A DNA stretch of 64,000 nucleotides from Lactiplantibacillus modestisalitolerans (GTDB lineage Bacteria; Bacillota; Bacilli; Lactobacillales; Lactobacillaceae): the NCBI RefSeq assembly GCF_005405425.1, contig NZ_BJEA01000013.1, forward strand, positions 1-64,000, written 5' to 3'. This document shows positions 25,441-33,523 of the stretch, piece after piece. Position numbers and translations under genes: made by a program. The notes beneath the pieces are model-generated. The model was not told the origin of the DNA. It did no database searches and was given only the letters and a program-made list of their open reading frames with translations. The stretch's first letter is position 1, and each line of letters starts with the position of its first letter.

Positions 25441-26454
25441 ATGAAAAAGACGTTGCAATGGTTATTAGTGTTACTTGGAATGGTTGCGGTTGGCACCGCG
25501 CTTACGGCGCAGGCGGACAATTTAAACTACGCCGTAACGGCTAATTTACCAGAAAATCAAATTAATGATCAGGTCTCCTATTTTGACTTGAAGGTTAAAC
25601 CGGGACAAAAGCAGGACCTAACCATTCAAATTAAAAATAATGATGAACAGGCGCACCGTTACCAAGTGTCACCCAACTTAGCGGTGACCAATGACAACGG
25701 GGTGATTGATTACAGTCAGGCGAAGGCGAAGGCTGATCAGTCGTTGAAGTTTAACCTCAAGACGGCGTTGTCGGCGAAGCAGACGGTGACCGTCCCCGCT
25801 AAGAGTGCTAAAACGGTCACCATTAAATTGGCGTTGCCGACCAAAGCGTTTGATGGGATTGCGCTGGGCGGCATTAACGTGGTTCAAGAACTAGCGGATC
25901 AGAACCAGCAGTCGGGTGGCGTAGCGCTACAAAATCAGTACGCGTACGTGATTGGGTTACAGTTACGGGAAAAAACGACGACCAACCGCAAACCTAATAT
26001 GCGCCTGCACGCGGTTAAAGCGCGCCAGCTCAATTATCGCAACTACGTGACCGCGAACCTGCAAAACGACCAGCCAGTCATTATGCGGCATTTAAAGATC
26101 AAGAGTACCGTCACTAAGGCGGGCAAGACGAAGCCGGTGCTGACCACGACGAAGGAGAATTTGTCGATGGCGCCTAATAGTAATTTTAACTTTGCGATTG
26201 GGGATGGCCAGCAGGCGCTCCAACCCGGGAAGTATACGTTACACCTAACTGCTAAGGCGGACGAAGGTCAGTGGAAATTCACCAAGAACTTTACGATTAG
26301 TAACCGGCAGGCGAAGAAATTAAACGATACGTCGGTCGCAACCCAGCAGTCACCAAACTATCTATGGTGGTTTGTGGGTCTCGGCGCGGTGATTGTCCTA
26401 TTATTAGCGCTCGTCATTTGGTTGATTTTACGGAACCGGCGGCGCGATCAGTAA
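25441..26454 (+). CDS. DUF916/DUF3324 cell-surface protein
   Basis: A 337-residue protein with signal peptide (1-25), a DUF916 domain (about 30-150; YFDLKVKPGQKQDLTIQIKN is characteristic), a DUF3324 domain (about 160-300), a C-terminal membrane helix (YLWWFVGLGAVIVLLLALVIW) and a basic cytoplasmic tail RNRRRDQ. It is the membrane partner of the WxL proteins encoded on both sides and probably holds the complex at the envelope. Ribosome binding site GGGAGGGG. Confidence 0.9.
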   Translation: MKKTLQWLLVLLGMVAVGTALTAQADNLNYAVTANLPENQINDQVSYFDLKVKPGQKQDLTIQIKNNDEQAHRYQVSPNLAVTNDNGVIDYSQAKAKADQSLKFNLKTALSAKQTVTVPAKSAKTVTIKLALPTKAFDGIALGGINVVQELADQNQQSGGVALQNQYAYVIGLQLREKTTTNRKPNMRLHAVKARQLNYRNYVTANLQNDQPVIMRHLKIKSTVTKAGKTKPVLTTTKENLSMAPNSNFNFAIGDGQQALQPGKYTLHLTAKADEGQWKFTKNFTISNRQAKKLNDTSVATQQSPNYLWWFVGLGAVIVLLLALVIWLILRNRRRDQ

Positions 26455-26476
26455 CCCCCTTAAGGAGGAGATGACC

Positions 26477-28636
26477 ATGCGGCAAGTGCCTAAACGAATT
26501 TTAACGATGATTACGCTATTAGTGGGGCTGGGACTGGGCCTCCCGCACGCATTCGCGGAGGATAGTGCCGTGAGTACGTCTTTAGCAACGGCTCCGTCCG
26601 GCCTAAATCAATTGGAACAACTCTTTACGGTGCCGGGAACCTTCAGTAACGGCATTGCTAATAGTGCCAAAATTGCGGATGCGACTAACCCGGATGCCCC
26701 CAATACGCAGGTGGTCCAAGTGGTTGGCAGTAAAAAGCAACTCGGAGGTTTTTGGTCAAACGACGCTAACCGCATTAACTTGAATCAGGATACGACTTTA
26801 AAGGCGTGGCTATTTTTAGGGAGTTCCCTGAGTGCGACGAAGAGTGCTGGTGATGGGATGGCCTTCGTGATGCAGAATGATTCTAACGCAACGACCGCGG
26901 CCGCTCAGCTGAAACCCGGCAGTATTATTGGGGAAACGCTAGGGACTTGGGGCGTTGATACGGATAATAAGCGCAAGGACCCGCAAGCCATTGCGGCTAC
27001 GGCGATCCAAAATAGTTGGGCCTTAGAGTTTGATACCTACGCTAATAATTCGACGTCCTATGGGGATGCAGGAAACGGGACGTCGTTTGATAAGGGCGTT
27101 AAGACGCAACACATCGCGACCGGCTATCCCGGCGAAGCGAGCACCTATAACAGTGAGGTGCAAAAAAGTTGGGACTTAACCGGACTAATTTGGTCGACCC
27201 GGTACTATTTCTCACAAAATCACGATAACTTAGTGACCAACTTGAACTTAGGAACGGGTGGTTGGCACCACCTCGTCTTGCAGTGGTCGGCGGCTAACCA
27301 GACGATGACCTACACGTTTGACGACGTGCATCCGGACGGCTCCAATAATCCCGCCGCAATCACGAAAACGACGCCCATCGATCCGAGTGTTTTCAAGACG
27401 AGCGATGGCTTGGTTCGGTGGGGCTTCATGGGGGCTACCGGCAGCAATACTAGCGCGAACATGGTCGTGATTGAAAGCGTGCCGAACCTAGTGCAGGCGG
27501 AAGCCGACGTTACGGTTACCGACACAACGAAGCAGACGGTCGTGAAGGACGGCGCTAAGGTCAAGGCTAAGCACGGTTTACGTTATGATTATCAGTTGAA
27601 CTATTTAGGTGGCCAGCAGGCGTGGGATAACGTGGTTGCCGACCTAAACCTACCCGCAAACGTAACGTTCGATCAGGCGGTGATCAAGTACGCTAACGGA
27701 CAAGAACAGGCGCTAACGGCGCCGGCAGCGGACGCGACCAGCGTGACTTATACGCTGGACCACGCGCTGGCGGCCGATAATGAAAGCGCTACGATTACGC
27801 TGACCGGGAAAGCGGATGACGTCAGCGTCAATAGCCCGACGACTGCCCCGACGAGCACCTTTAAAAATAAGAGCTTCGAGACGACAGCGAGCGCACCCGA
27901 TTTTACCATTACGGTTGACCAGGCAATTGAACTTTTCATTCTTAAATCCGAATACACGGCGTCCAAAGGTGACGATGTCCGGGTGACTGGCCTGGTCATT
28001 GCCGAAGACTCGGTGCAGTTGAAGAACAGTGATATTACGATTCACCCAACCCTGAACGGCGAAAAATTAACGGCTTTTCAAATGAGTGATGCGGACGAAT
28101 CCGGCTTTTTCAGCCTGACAATTAAGGGTGATCAGCTCAACGTTGGAGCTAACGACCTGCGGCTATGGGCGGTGGACGTTGACGACAATGAATCACCAGA
28201 GGCCCGGACCAAAATTACGGTTAAGAGCGGCGAGCTCGGCTTTAAAGCGGTCGCAACGAACAGTAGCTTTAAACCGATTACGCTTGACGGTAACGCGCAA
28301 CTGACCGACCGGCACGATGACTGGGAGCTCGTGGTCAGTGATGAACGTGGCAAGGGCGGCGCGTGGCAATTACAGGCCAGCGTAAGTGATTTTAAGAACG
28401 CGGCGGGTCAGAAGTTGCCGGGCGACGTACTATTTAAGCAGGATGGTCAGACGACCGTTCTGTCAGCAATCGGTGCCGTAATCGCGGAACGCCAAACGAC
28501 GAGTGACACCGACGAAGTCGACGTTGCCGGTCAGTGGCGGGCGGATGACGGCTTATTGTACCGCAGTAACGCGGGGGCGACGCCGGGCGATTATTCGGGC
28601 ACGATTACGTGGACGTTGAATAATGCGCCAAGTTAA
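26477..28636 (+). CDS. Large WxL protein with L-type lectin-like domain
   Basis: A 719-residue secreted protein. ATG at 26477 is preferred over ATG at 26471 because AAGGAGG lies 8 bases before it. Signal peptide about 1-27; an L-type lectin-like domain spans about 40-300 (FWSNDANRINL, KSAGDGMAFVMQND, SWALEFDTYANN, GGWHHLVLQWS); middle repeats of isopeptide/Ig-like beta type follow; the C-terminus carries a WxL domain (DDWELVVSD and ITWTLNNAP). The lectin part suggests glycan binding by the surface complex. It is the last gene of the operon. Confidence 0.87.
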   Translation: MRQVPKRILTMITLLVGLGLGLPHAFAEDSAVSTSLATAPSGLNQLEQLFTVPGTFSNGIANSAKIADATNPDAPNTQVVQVVGSKKQLGGFWSNDANRINLNQDTTLKAWLFLGSSLSATKSAGDGMAFVMQNDSNATTAAAQLKPGSIIGETLGTWGVDTDNKRKDPQAIAATAIQNSWALEFDTYANNSTSYGDAGNGTSFDKGVKTQHIATGYPGEASTYNSEVQKSWDLTGLIWSTRYYFSQNHDNLVTNLNLGTGGWHHLVLQWSAANQTMTYTFDDVHPDGSNNPAAITKTTPIDPSVFKTSDGLVRWGFMGATGSNTSANMVVIESVPNLVQAEADVTVTDTTKQTVVKDGAKVKAKHGLRYDYQLNYLGGQQAWDNVVADLNLPANVTFDQAVIKYANGQEQALTAPAADATSVTYTLDHALAADNESATITLTGKADDVSVNSPTTAPTSTFKNKSFETTASAPDFTITVDQAIELFILKSEYTASKGDDVRVTGLVIAEDSVQLKNSDITIHPTLNGEKLTAFQMSDADESGFFSLTIKGDQLNVGANDLRLWAVDVDDNESPEARTKITVKSGELGFKAVATNSSFKPITLDGNAQLTDRHDDWELVVSDERGKGGAWQLQASVSDFKNAAGQKLPGDVLFKQDGQTTVLSAIGAVIAERQTTSDTDEVDVAGQWRADDGLLYRSNAGATPGDYSGTITWTLNNAPS

Positions 28637-28645
28637 TTTTACAAA

Positions 28646-28695
28646 AATGAAAAGAGACAGCCGGTGACTTTTATCACCGGCTGTCTCTTTTCGCT
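28646..28695 (+). terminator. Terminator of the WxL operon
   Basis: GAAAAGAGACAGCCGGTGA pairs with TCACCGGCTGTCTCTTTTC around a short loop. A-rich and T-rich flanks make it effective for both strands. Confidence 0.88.
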
Positions 28696-28784
28696 TTTAA
28701 ATACTAATCATCAAAATGACATTGAAACGCCCATCTTTTGGAGTGATGCTCAGGGTTAGCGCATCGCTTTGCGCACGCTAATAC

Positions 28785-30131
28785 TTATTTTGCTTTATCC
28801 GCGTGGGCAATGGCTGCTTGACCAAGTAAGTTCAAGTAGTTAAATGGCCGGTCATAAGTTGGCTGGAAGAACATGTCAACAAAGCCAAGGTCGTCGATCG
28901 TATTTTGATTTTGAATCATGATCGAGATGGCGTTCGCCGATTGCGAAACGTCGTGCTTACTCATAAATTGCGCCCCTAAAATTTGCCGGTTTTCAGGGTT
29001 GTAAACGAGTTTCATGAGAACTGGTTCCGTCGTTGGCATGAATTCTGGCCGGTAGTTATCTTCAAAGAGCACGGCTTCAGCGGGCACGTTTTCGGCTTTA
29101 GCGTGTTCCACGGTCATCCCGGAGGAGACGATGGTGTTGCCGAATAACATTAGGCCGGAGGTTGCCTGAGTACCCATATACTTGCGAGTTGGCTTAAAGA
29201 TGTTCAAGCCAACCAACGTCCCTTGCCGAACCGCGTTGGTCGCCAACGGAATGTAAGCGTCGCTGTGGGTTGGGTTGTAGTGAACGGCTACGGAATCACC
29301 GGCACCGTAAATGTCAGGATCAGAGGTTTGCATGTAATCGTTGGTCTTGATAGAACCGTTCTTGTTCATATCAACCTTGCCCTTCAGCAGACCAGTGTTT
29401 GGCCGGAAACCAACGCACAGGATGGCCATGTCTGCGGTGTAACTTCCCTTATCGGTCGTGACCGTTACTTCGTCGCCATCGCCACCAAAGCCTTGAACCA
29501 TTTGGTTAAGGGCTAGCTTAATGCCGTGCGCTTCGAAGTCGGCTTCGATTCGGTCGGTGAAGTCCGCGTCGAGGTACTTGTTTAAGATACGTGGCAGGCC
29601 GTCGATTAACGTTACTTCCTTACCTTGTTGTTGGTAAGCTTCGACTAATTCGGTCCCAATGTAGCCACCGCCGATGACAATGATTCGCTTAGCATCCTTA
29701 GCATCGGTCCAAAGTTTTTGTGCGTGGCCCCAGTTCTTGCAGAGATAGACGTTTGGGTTATCAATGCCGTCAATTGGTGGAATCACGGGCCAGGAGCCGG
29801 TTGTCATGACTAATTTATCGTAGTGGTCAGTCGTTGCTTCGCCGGTCTTTAAATCGGTGACGGTGACGAGGTGACCGGTCGTATCAATATCGGTAACGTC
29901 GTGTTGCATTTTAACCGTTGCACCGAGCTTAGCTAAGTCGGCTGGGCTGGAGTAGAACAGTCCTTGGGGATCAGCGACCTGCCCGCCGAGGTAGAGGGCA
30001 ATTCCGCAGGATAGGAACGACACGTTGTCGTTGCGTTCATAAACGGTGATCTCCGTCTCCGGATTAGTGGCCAAGATTTGTTTAACGGCAGCGGTGCCGG
30101 CGTGGGTACAACCAATAACGATAACTTTCAT
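28785..30131 (-). CDS. nox: NADH oxidase, FAD-dependent, CoA-disulfide reductase family
   Basis: A 448-residue flavoprotein of the pyridine nucleotide-disulfide oxidoreductase family. FAD-binding motif VIGCTHAGTAAV (residues 5-16), redox cysteine C42 in SFLSCGIALYLGG, NAD-binding GGGYIGTELVEA (about 158-170), and C-terminal FAD motif DIYGAGDSVAV. A single active cysteine at 42 is typical of water-forming NADH oxidases of lactic acid bacteria, which regenerate NAD+ with oxygen. CoA-disulfide reductase is the alternative. Ribosome binding site AAAGGAG. Confidence 0.9.
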   Translation of the reverse strand: MKVIVIGCTHAGTAAVKQILATNPETEITVYERNDNVSFLSCGIALYLGGQVADPQGLFYSSPADLAKLGATVKMQHDVTDIDTTGHLVTVTDLKTGEATTDHYDKLVMTTGSWPVIPPIDGIDNPNVYLCKNWGHAQKLWTDAKDAKRIIVIGGGYIGTELVEAYQQQGKEVTLIDGLPRILNKYLDADFTDRIEADFEAHGIKLALNQMVQGFGGDGDEVTVTTDKGSYTADMAILCVGFRPNTGLLKGKVDMNKNGSIKTNDYMQTSDPDIYGAGDSVAVHYNPTHSDAYIPLATNAVRQGTLVGLNIFKPTRKYMGTQATSGLMLFGNTIVSSGMTVEHAKAENVPAEAVLFEDNYRPEFMPTTEPVLMKLVYNPENRQILGAQFMSKHDVSQSANAISIMIQNQNTIDDLGFVDMFFQPTYDRPFNYLNLLGQAAIAHADKAK

Positions 30132-30162
30132 TGAAAACAGCTCCTTTAGGTGTTTGTTTTTT

Positions 30163-30178
30163 CACAAATATAGTTGTG
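30163..30178. promoter_or_regulatory. Inverted repeat upstream of nox, candidate redox operator
   Basis: CACAA-N6-TTGTG lies 32 bases before the nox start, just downstream of a TTGCGT/TACAAT promoter-like pair on the minus strand. The binder is not known; Rex-type sites share the TTGTG element but in a different arrangement. Confidence 0.35.
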
Positions 30179-30179
30179 T

Positions 30180-30500
30180 ATCATCCATTTGGTAACAATT
30201 ACATTGTACTAGATTAAAAAGAAAACGCAACCAAAAACGGTAAAAAAGCTTAACTTTCTCAGCTATCAACTGATAACAAATGCCTATAAAACAAGTGATA
30301 ACGGGAGTTAAGCGAGTTGATGACGTTAGTACTAAATTATTTATATCCTTGCCTAAGTAAGACTAGTTTGCAAGTTAAAACAGGGGCTTAAATAGATTGT
30401 GATATAGGTTGCTAGAGTGATTGATAATCCGGTGCTGTTTCAAAAAATAAGGCTTAGCAAAATAGTGAAATAAAGGGGATGGCTAGTTTTCAATTAAAAG
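30180..30500. other. Intergenic region before the IS200/IS605 element
   Basis: AT-rich sequence between the nox promoter and the element end near 30500. No coding region or strong structure was found. Confidence 0.4.
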
Positions 30501-30502
30501 AT

Positions 30503-30540
30503 GGCAGGAATCTTCTGATTTCAATCAGGAGATTCCTGCC
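30503..30540. repeat. Left-end hairpin of IS200/IS605 element
   Basis: GGCAGGAATCT pairs with AGATTCCTGCC, with inner CTGATT/AATCAG. It is the likely TnpA recognition hairpin and lies 5 bases from the tnpA stop codon. Confidence 0.75.
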
Positions 30541-30545
30541 AACAA

Positions 30546-30983
30546 TTAGTGTCGAGCGGCGCCGTGCTTTTGATTATTAATATAGTTTTCGGCAACCTGT
30601 TTACTCATATTACCAAGCGTACTCATGTAGTAGCTGTGCGACCACAAATGGCCACCCCAAAATTTCTGGGATTTTATTTCAGGGTGTTGTTCGAAAAACA
30701 TGCGCGCTGACCCACCTTTGAATGCTTTGACGATATTAGTCGGGGCATATTTGGGCTTAAAGCTGATAAGTAAGTGTACGTGGTCTGGCATAACTTCCAT
30801 TTTTTCGATAGTAACTTCATTCAGTTTTGCAATCCGTACTAGAATCCGCTTCATATCGCTTTCTAATTTTACTGTTGAAAAAACTGGGTTGCGGTATTTC
30901 GTCACCCAGATCAAGTGATAATGAAAATTATAAACATAATTCCGTTCATAAATAGCATCGTCTAGCCCATGTTTTTCGCTCAT
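30546..30983 (-). CDS. tnpA: IS200/IS605 family Y1 transposase TnpA
   Basis: A 145-residue Y1 HUH transposase. HLIWVTKYR strand, HUH motif PDHVHLL (residues 66-72), and likely catalytic tyrosine Y134 in AENYINNQ. Ribosome binding site GGAGG. Divergent from tnpB at 31079 with a shared promoter region of 95 bases. It differs from the copy at 784-1230 at many positions, so the two elements are related but distinct lineages. Confidence 0.95.
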   Translation of the reverse strand: MSEKHGLDDAIYERNYVYNFHYHLIWVTKYRNPVFSTVKLESDMKRILVRIAKLNEVTIEKMEVMPDHVHLLISFKPKYAPTNIVKAFKGGSARMFFEQHPEIKSQKFWGGHLWSHSYYMSTLGNMSKQVAENYINNQKHGAARH

Positions 30984-31078
30984 GTGGTAGTTCCTCCGCT
31001 AATATTTTAAAGTGTTAATAGCTACATTTATTACACTCATGTGATATGCTGATTATAGCATAAAAGAGGTGAATTAGT

Positions 31079-32338
31079 ATGAGTAAAACGATGGCCCAGT
31101 TGCCTTATCATTATGGTGTCAAGATTCGTATTTTTCCATCAACAGAACAGAAACGGTTAATCAAGCGTAATAGTGACGCTAGTCGCTTTATTTACAACGA
31201 AATGAATGGAATCAATCGCGAACTCTATCTGCTCCGGCAGGTGAAATTGCCAATCAAACTTGTTCAGCAACGTATTCAGACATTAGAAAACCGTATAAAG
31301 TCTCCGGCCACTGGCATATCCAACATTCATGGTTGGCTTAATAATCCGGACTATGATAGCGATATGAAAGCCAATACAATTAAAAATTATCGCTCGGCTT
31401 GGAATCTTTTCCGTAAAGTTCATCGGTCAGGAACACCAGTATTCCATAAACGCAGAACTGAACAAAGATACCAGACTTCGAATCATTATACGGCTAAGCG
31501 TGGGGAGCCCAACATGATGAATGGTAGTTTGCGACTGCTTGATTGTAAGCATGTGCGAATTGCGAAATTAGGGCGGGTAAGATTTAAGGGAATGCCGCAA
31601 AATCTATATGCACGCAGGGACAATATCCGAATTGGTACTGCTACAATTTCGATGGACGCCACTGGCCGCTATTACTTGTCGTTGCAATTAGGCTCAGAAC
31701 AGCCATTTGTAAAAAAATTAAACGCGGCCATACAATCCAGCATTGGGATTGATTTGAATACCGATAATTTCCTGACCGATTCTACTGGCAACATCGTTGC
31801 CAATCCCCGCTATTACCGTTCTATCCGGGGAAAATTAGCAAAAGCTCAACGTAAACTATCTCGGCGTGCCTTACGAGCAAAGAAAGAACACCGGTCTCTT
31901 CGTGATGCTAAAAACTATCAAAAACAACGGCTGGTTGTGGCAAACATTCAGCGAAAAGTGGCAAATCGACGTAACAATTTCCTACACCTTATCTCAACAA
32001 CACTTATCAAGAACCACGATTTGGTTGTTGCCGAGGAATTACGGAGCAAAAACTTGTTACGCAACCATGCGCTTGCAATGAGCATTGCCGACGTAGGCTG
32101 GCGAACTTTCCTTGAAATGCTGAGTTACAAAGCAAATTTGTATGATCGGCAATTTGTGACGGTTTCCCCTCGCAATACCACTCAGACTTGTTATGCTTGT
32201 AGCTTTGTAATGGGTACTAGGAATACTAGTAAGTTAACATTAGCTGACCGAGAATGGACATGTCCAAATTGTGGTATTCATCATATTCGTGATTTGAATG
32301 CTGCCCAAAATACCTTGGCTAAAGGATTAGCAAAATAA
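31079..32338 (+). CDS. tnpB: TnpB RNA-guided endonuclease of IS200/IS605 element
   Basis: A full-length 419-residue TnpB. RuvC-like catalytic residues are all present: D225 in GIDLNTDNF, E319 in VVAEELRSKNL, and D405 in HHIRDLNAAQN. The zinc ribbon has C371, C374, C395 and C398 (TCYAC and TCPNC). The N-terminal helical and wedge regions include MAQLPYHYGVKIR and KVHRSGTPVFHK, shared with the partial copy at 1-689. TnpB is guided by a right-end RNA and cuts beside a short motif. It is therefore probably an active nuclease. Confidence 0.95.
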   Translation: MSKTMAQLPYHYGVKIRIFPSTEQKRLIKRNSDASRFIYNEMNGINRELYLLRQVKLPIKLVQQRIQTLENRIKSPATGISNIHGWLNNPDYDSDMKANTIKNYRSAWNLFRKVHRSGTPVFHKRRTEQRYQTSNHYTAKRGEPNMMNGSLRLLDCKHVRIAKLGRVRFKGMPQNLYARRDNIRIGTATISMDATGRYYLSLQLGSEQPFVKKLNAAIQSSIGIDLNTDNFLTDSTGNIVANPRYYRSIRGKLAKAQRKLSRRALRAKKEHRSLRDAKNYQKQRLVVANIQRKVANRRNNFLHLISTTLIKNHDLVVAEELRSKNLLRNHALAMSIADVGWRTFLEMLSYKANLYDRQFVTVSPRNTTQTCYACSFVMGTRNTSKLTLADREWTCPNCGIHHIRDLNAAQNTLAKGLAK

Positions 32339-32496
32339 GATAACTGTCCGTCTGGCAACCTGCGGACGTAAAAGGCTTTGGTAATTAGCACGTAAGACCC
32401 GCATATGGGCAACCGCTGTATCTAAGCAAATTGTGGTGGGTGCTCCGTTAGGTGCAGTTCTCACAAGCTTCCGACTTTAGTCGGGAGTGGTTGACA
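32300..32496 (+). ncRNA. Candidate right-end guide RNA (omega RNA) of TnpB
   Basis: TnpB guide RNAs cover the end of tnpB and the right element end, with the guide taken from flanking DNA. Here GTCCGTCTGG/GCGGACG-type pairing follows the tnpB stop, and the terminal hairpin CCGACT-TT-AGTCGG (32471-32484) precedes GGGAGTGGTTGAC. The guide would start near 32496. The 5' limit is only approximate and no transcript evidence is available. Confidence 0.5.
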
Positions 32497-32608
32497 AAAA
32501 TTACAATATCTTTGCAATAAATTGAAGACGTGTCTTTCTGCGGTTGTTAGTATTATTCGTGTAACGTGTTGATGCACAAGGATCATGATTTTTAAGGAGT
32601 GTTTAGGC

Positions 32609-32878
32609 ATGTTGTATTCGGATTTTTCAATCCTTTTGTTGTTAGTCGTAATCCTCCCTTGGCTTAGTCATAAAGGAGCGACAGATCCGGTCGTTAAATA
32701 TTTGACTAAATTGAGATGGTTGGGTGCGGTGGGACTCAGCTTATATGTGATTTATAGGACTTTTCACTATCCGTTAAGTACGTTGCATTTCTTGCTTAAC
32801 GTGCCATTGTTGTACATCGTTTACGAGCTAGTTTGGGGGAACAAAGTTAAGAAAGAAAAGAAACCGCCACTAGTTTAA
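32609..32878 (+). CDS. Small membrane protein, unknown function
   Basis: An 89-residue protein with three hydrophobic segments (FSILLLLVVILPWL, LGAVGLSLYVIYRTF, FLLNVPLLYIVYELVW) and a basic end KVKKEKKPP. ATG at 32609 is chosen because AAGGAG is 9 bases upstream; an ATG eight codons earlier has no ribosome binding site. I do not recognise a family. It lies alone between the IS element and a terminator. Confidence 0.65.
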   Translation: MLYSDFSILLLLVVILPWLSHKGATDPVVKYLTKLRWLGAVGLSLYVIYRTFHYPLSTLHFLLNVPLLYIVYELVWGNKVKKEKKPPLV

Positions 32879-32916
32879 TTTTAAAACTTGTAGTGTTGTT
32901 ATAAAATAATGCCAAA

Positions 32917-32955
32917 AAGCGACTTTAGAGGGACGAACATGACCTCTAAAGTCGC
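32917..32955. terminator. Bidirectional terminator
   Basis: AGCGACTTTAGAGG pairs with CCTCTAAAGTCGCT around an 11-base loop, with A and T tracts at the two sides. It separates convergent genes. Confidence 0.8.
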
Positions 32956-32971
32956 TTGCTTTATTTCTATA

Positions 32972-33451
32972 TTAGGATGTCAAAAGCTGGTAGTGGCCCT
33001 GATCACTGGGTGTAAAGCCGAGGCGCGTTAAAATTGCCTCCAGTTCAGGGTTAGCACTAGTAAGGTTGACCGTTAATACCTTGAGCTGAAGCTCGGCGGT
33101 CGCAAAGGCGACTAGCCGTTGGTAGAGCTCCGTCCACGTCGCGGTTGTTTGTGCGTCAGCTAGCAGGTCAACAATCAATGTCGCTTGGTGATTGTGCAAA
33201 TCAATTGGCGCGAAGCCGACCCGGCCGACGAACTGATCGGTGGTGCGGTTGGTAACGCCCCAAATTAATTGTTGGTCGCGGAAAATGAGCCGCATCGTTT
33301 GGTTGATTTGCGCGGCGGTCGTCGTTAACGCGACGGTAGTACTGGTTGCCTGCTGATCGAGCGTCTGGACGTCGATGGCCCGCGCCTTGGTCAGCCAGTC
33401 GAGCGTGTAGTGGGCGGTTAAGATGGGGTGATATTTTTCAAATTGAGCCAT
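32972..33451 (-). CDS. GNAT family acetyltransferase-like protein
   Basis: A 159-residue protein with the GNAT fold pattern of the RimJ/RimL subgroup: a strand with IWGVTNRTTDQFVGRVGF, a later strand ATLIVDLLA, and the C-terminal LEAILTRLGFTPSDQGHYQLL. The acetyl-CoA pyrophosphate loop is not the standard RxxGxG/A, so activity is uncertain. It shares direction with pepO downstream but is separated by 72 bases from its end. Ribosome binding site AAGGA. Confidence 0.7.
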   Translation of the reverse strand: MAQFEKYHPILTAHYTLDWLTKARAIDVQTLDQQATSTTVALTTTAAQINQTMRLIFRDQQLIWGVTNRTTDQFVGRVGFAPIDLHNHQATLIVDLLADAQTTATWTELYQRLVAFATAELQLKVLTVNLTSANPELEAILTRLGFTPSDQGHYQLLTS

Positions 33452-33523
33452 GCAGGTCCTTCTTTCAATTGAAGTAAAAATGACCTAGGCGCAAGCCCCG
33501 GCCATTTTAGTGGATTATTGGAA

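Larger units (their letters stand above)
30501..32496. mobile_element. Complete IS200/IS605 element with divergent tnpA and tnpB
   Basis: The element has tnpA on the minus strand and tnpB on the plus strand. The left end has a long hairpin (30503-30540) immediately after tnpA; the right end has a hairpin (32471-32484) about 130 bases after tnpB. Precise ends are inferred from hairpin positions. Both genes keep all catalytic motifs, so the copy may be active. Confidence 0.8.
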
